Source of the DNA: Thermodesulfobacterium sp.
GTDB lineage: Bacteria > Desulfobacterota > Thermodesulfobacteria > Thermodesulfobacteriales > Thermodesulfobacteriaceae
NCBI GenBank assembly: GCA_021163085.1
Contig: JAGGXL010000053.1
Span: 1-17,213 of the forward strand
Direction: 5' to 3'
Length of the DNA: 17,213 nucleotides
A model generated the notes under the pieces. That model was not told the DNA's origin, searched no databases, and was given only the letters and a program-made list of their open reading frames with translations. The position numbers were made by a program, and so were the translations under genes. Shown piece after piece: positions 15,041 through 17,213 of this stretch (positions within the stretch are counted from its first letter, which is position 1; each line of letters begins with the position of its first letter).

Positions 15041-16321
15041 ATGCATATTTTACTTTTTGAAGTAAATCCTTTTTCTCCACCTTCGCTTCCTATTTCACTC
15101 GGATATATTGCAGCCTATCTTATAAAACACGGTTTTGGAGTAAAAATTGTGAATATTTCTGAAAAAGGAGGGTATTCTGTTAAAGGATTAGAGAAACTCA
15201 TAAAAGAATTTTCACCGCAACTGGTAGGGTTTAGCACCTATCAGAGAAATATATTATATGTGCTCGGAATAGCTAAATTTATCAAAAAAATAAATAAAGA
15301 TATAAAAATTATTTTAGGTGGTCCACAGATTACTTTTATGCCCAGTTCTGCATTAAAAGAGATGCCAATGGTAGATTATCTTTGTAGAAGCGAGGGTGAA
15401 GTAACTTTATTAAGTGTTGCTAAAGCTATAGCAGGTGGAACTCCTTTCAATGGAATAAAGGGAGTAACTTATAGAGTGAATGAAAAAATTAAAGAAACAG
15501 AAAGAATTGAGGGATATGAAGACTTAGATGAATATCCATCCCCTCATTTTGCTGGAATATTTAATTACTCTGAAGTAGAAGAAGCAATTCTTCTTACTTC
15601 ACGAGGATGTCCTTTTAACTGTATTTTTTGTTATACTCCAAATGCTTCAAAGCATAAAATCAGATTTCATTCTATTGAAAGGGTGCTTGAAGAAATAGAG
15701 TGGGTAGTAAAAAAAGGCAAAAACAGAATCTGGTTTGCAGATCCTAATTTTTCTTATAAAAAAGAAAGAGTTTATCAGTTACTTGAAGGGATCTTAAAAA
15801 AAAGACTTAAAGTAAAAATTTGGATAGAAACAAGAGCAGATTTAATAGATGAAAATTTACTTAAGTTAATGAAAAGGACAGGGGTTCATACTATTGCTTA
15901 TGGTCTTGAATCTGCCTCTGAGAGGGTTTTAAAAATTATAAGAAAAAGACTTTCTCTTGAACAATTAAGAAAAGCTATAGCTTTAACTCAAAAATATGGA
16001 ATTGAAGTAGAAGTTTTTTCTCAGTATGCTTTGCCAGGAGAAACTTTTAAAGAAGCTTTAAAGACTTTAGAATTTGTAAAAAGTCATGGTATAAAAATAC
16101 AGGGGAATTCCAATGCTCAACAAATGCAACTTTATTTCGGTACAACAGTAACAAAGGATTATAAAAAATTTGGAATAAAACCTTTTCCTGAAAAAAGGCC
16201 ACTTTATATCTCTATAGGAGATAGATATGAGACAGAGACTATGACACAAGAAGAAATTGCAATTATAAAAAGGCTCTGGAGAGAGTCTTCTCTTGATAAA
16301 GGAAGGAGGATTGTTTCTTAA
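15041..16321 (+). CDS. B12-binding-domain radical SAM protein
   Basis: A 426-residue radical SAM enzyme. Residues 1-130 form the cobalamin-binding-like Rossmann domain (FSPPSLPISLGYIAAYL, GFSTYQRN, ILGGPQITFMP, CRSEGE), but the DxHxxG motif that binds cobalamin through histidine is not evident, so B12 binding is uncertain. The core follows with the 4Fe-4S motif CPFNCIFC (C190, C194, C197), then IWFADPNFS, IETRADLID, IAYGLESAS (GLES-type SAM-binding block) and QYALPGET. The reaction and substrate are unknown; relatives include methyltransferases, cyclases and methylthiotransferase-like proteins. Its stop shares one base with the start of the next gene, so the pair is translationally coupled. 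It is only distantly similar to the radical SAM protein at 3288-4615, mainly in the cluster motif. Confidence 0.9.
   Translation: MHILLFEVNPFSPPSLPISLGYIAAYLIKHGFGVKIVNISEKGGYSVKGLEKLIKEFSPQLVGFSTYQRNILYVLGIAKFIKKINKDIKIILGGPQITFMPSSALKEMPMVDYLCRSEGEVTLLSVAKAIAGGTPFNGIKGVTYRVNEKIKETERIEGYEDLDEYPSPHFAGIFNYSEVEEAILLTSRGCPFNCIFCYTPNASKHKIRFHSIERVLEEIEWVVKKGKNRIWFADPNFSYKKERVYQLLEGILKKRLKVKIWIETRADLIDENLLKLMKRTGVHTIAYGLESASERVLKIIRKRLSLEQLRKAIALTQKYGIEVEVFSQYALPGETFKEALKTLEFVKSHGIKIQGNSNAQQMQLYFGTTVTKDYKKFGIKPFPEKRPLYISIGDRYETETMTQEEIAIIKRLWRESSLDKGRRIVS
16303..16309 (+). promoter_or_regulatory. Ribosome binding site coupling the TPR-partner gene to the radical SAM gene
   Basis: AAGGAGG lies 11 bases before the ATG at 16321, within the end of the radical SAM gene, and supports that start. 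Confidence 0.65.
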
Positions 16322-17169
16322 TGGAGATATATATAAAGCTTGATGATGAATTTCAAAAAGAAAAGTTTTTTTCTAAGCTTCCCGAAATAGATATTTTCAG
16401 CAATATATATTTCTTTTTTAATAATTTAAAGCACTTTGAGCTTATTTTTGATATTTTGGAAAAAATAATAAATTTTTTGAATACTTACACATTTTGTTAT
16501 TTTCGTCTTCATCTTGTTCATCCCTATAAAGAAGAATTAAAATATATTTATTCAAAAATTTATGAATTTTTGATTTCTTTTAATTTAGAGGGTTATAAAC
16601 ATCAGGTTGTTCCTCGTCTTGTAGTATTTCCTATTTTTTCTTCTGAGCCCTCAAGAGATATTTTAGAATTTTTGGAATCTCATTTTTTTCCTCCGGGTGT
16701 GGTATTAGATGCGAATAAAAAAATTCAGAAAGGATTACCAGAGAGAGTTTTTATAAACTTTTGTGAAGATGTTTTGCTTTCTGTAGGTTATCAAAACATT
16801 TTAGTAAATCTTTTAGATAATGTTCAATTTCCTGAAAAAGATTGGAAAACATGTCCGCCTATGATAGTTTTTGAAGGGAAGGAAATTTTTCCCTGTATTT
16901 ATGCTTTTGAAAACAAGCTAAATCAAATTGATAAAAATTCATGTAATAAATGTTTTTATAAACTCCTTCAGAAAGCCTTTCAATCTAAACTTTTAAATTT
17001 TCAAGAACTGGCAAGTCTTCATTTTAGACTTGGGCTTGAATTATTTGAAGAAAGAAATGTGAAAATGGCGGAAAAACACTTTTCAGAGGCTTTAAAGTTT
17101 GTTTCAACCAAGGAAAAGAAAAGCCTATACTATTACTTGGGAATTTGTAAAGCTCAACTTCCCAAGTAA
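16321..17169 (+). CDS. Unrecognised protein with a four-cysteine cluster and C-terminal TPR-like helices; 3' end unreliable
   Basis: Family not recognised. Residues 1-170 are rich in Phe, Ile and Leu with no clear motif. Residues 178-211 carry C178-x13-C192-x15-C208-x2-C211, where FEGKEIFPCIYAF followed by SCNKC recalls the SPASM-type auxiliary cluster region found at the ends of some radical SAM enzymes, although this protein lacks the CxxxCxxC core. Residues about 228-280 resemble a TPR pair (LASLHFRLGLELFEERNVKMAEKHFSEAL, split by charged turns, then YYYLGICKAQL). The gene starts within the stop of the radical SAM gene. From residue 257 on, the DNA is the first arm of a perfect inverted repeat, and the stop lies in the second arm, so the last four residues or so and the stop are probably not genuine and the real protein is likely longer. 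A partner role for the radical SAM enzyme is inference. Confidence 0.7.
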   Translation: MEIYIKLDDEFQKEKFFSKLPEIDIFSNIYFFFNNLKHFELIFDILEKIINFLNTYTFCYFRLHLVHPYKEELKYIYSKIYEFLISFNLEGYKHQVVPRLVVFPIFSSEPSRDILEFLESHFFPPGVVLDANKKIQKGLPERVFINFCEDVLLSVGYQNILVNLLDNVQFPEKDWKTCPPMIVFEGKEIFPCIYAFENKLNQIDKNSCNKCFYKLLQKAFQSKLLNFQELASLHFRLGLELFEERNVKMAEKHFSEALKFVSTKEKKSLYYYLGICKAQLPK

Positions 17170-17213
17170 TAGTATAGGCTTTTCTTTTCCTTGGTTGAAA
17201 CAAACTTTAAAGC
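17089..17213. repeat. Perfect 55-base inverted repeat ending the window (likely fold-back artefact)
   Basis: Bases 17089-17143 are the exact reverse complement of 17159-17213, around a 15-base spacer (17144-17158). The first arm is ordinary coding sequence of the TPR-like gene; the second arm runs to the last base of the window. A natural terminator would not mirror 55 bases of coding sequence without a mismatch. Confidence 0.95.

Noticed and set aside
17089..17213. Terminal inverted repeat as an intrinsic terminator or transposon end
   Set aside because: It mirrors coding sequence perfectly over 55 bases and is cut by the window end; no transposase or target duplication is present.

Overview
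This AT-rich window (most hand-counted 60-base samples fall near 25-35% G+C) looks like a chromosomal piece of a thermophilic, double-membraned bacterium. Proteins rich in Lys, Glu and Ile, heavy AGA/AAA codon use, an AmpG-type permease, a Gly-Leu-Ser-Ser-Cys-class lipoprotein and several B12-type radical SAM proteins would fit Thermodesulfobacteriota or a similar deep lineage. That placement is inference; there is no rRNA here to settle it.

Layout. 1-2450: the C-terminal part of a membrane-anchored diguanylate cyclase (probably cut at its 5' end by the window edge), convergent with an AmpG-like transporter. 2451-5256: prmA on the plus strand, convergent with a minus-strand group running tRNA-Glu(CTC), an exported protein E-like protein, and a B12-binding radical SAM protein. 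The radical SAM gene carries a one-base frameshift near its N-terminus. 5426-13378: a long plus-strand run with very tight spacing: an RCK-gated K+ channel homologue with a non-canonical filter, a TIGR01777 epimerase-like protein, a helical lipoprotein, pgpA, cinA, thpR, a PsiE-family membrane protein, an oligopeptide-type binding protein and gpsA. The run mixes phospholipid metabolism (pgpA, gpsA), nucleotide/RNA repair (cinA, thpR) and envelope functions. 13383-15040: a DUF389/TIGR00341 membrane protein of higher G+C than its neighbours, then about 640 bases without an intact gene that hold at least two apparent decayed gene ends and a very AT-rich stretch. 15041-17213: a second B12-type radical SAM gene, preceded by a promoter that would give an almost leaderless mRNA, and overlapping by one base a partner gene that carries a four-cysteine cluster motif and TPR-like helices.

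The most notable observations are the N-terminal frameshift that hides the first 46 residues of the radical SAM protein at 3288-4615; the perfect 55-base inverted repeat that ends the window (17089-17213), which most likely is a fold-back assembly artefact that gives the last gene a false stop; and the radical SAM/cysteine-cluster/TPR gene pair, which is the best candidate here for an uncharacterised two-component enzyme system. No CRISPR array, insertion sequence or phage module is visible.
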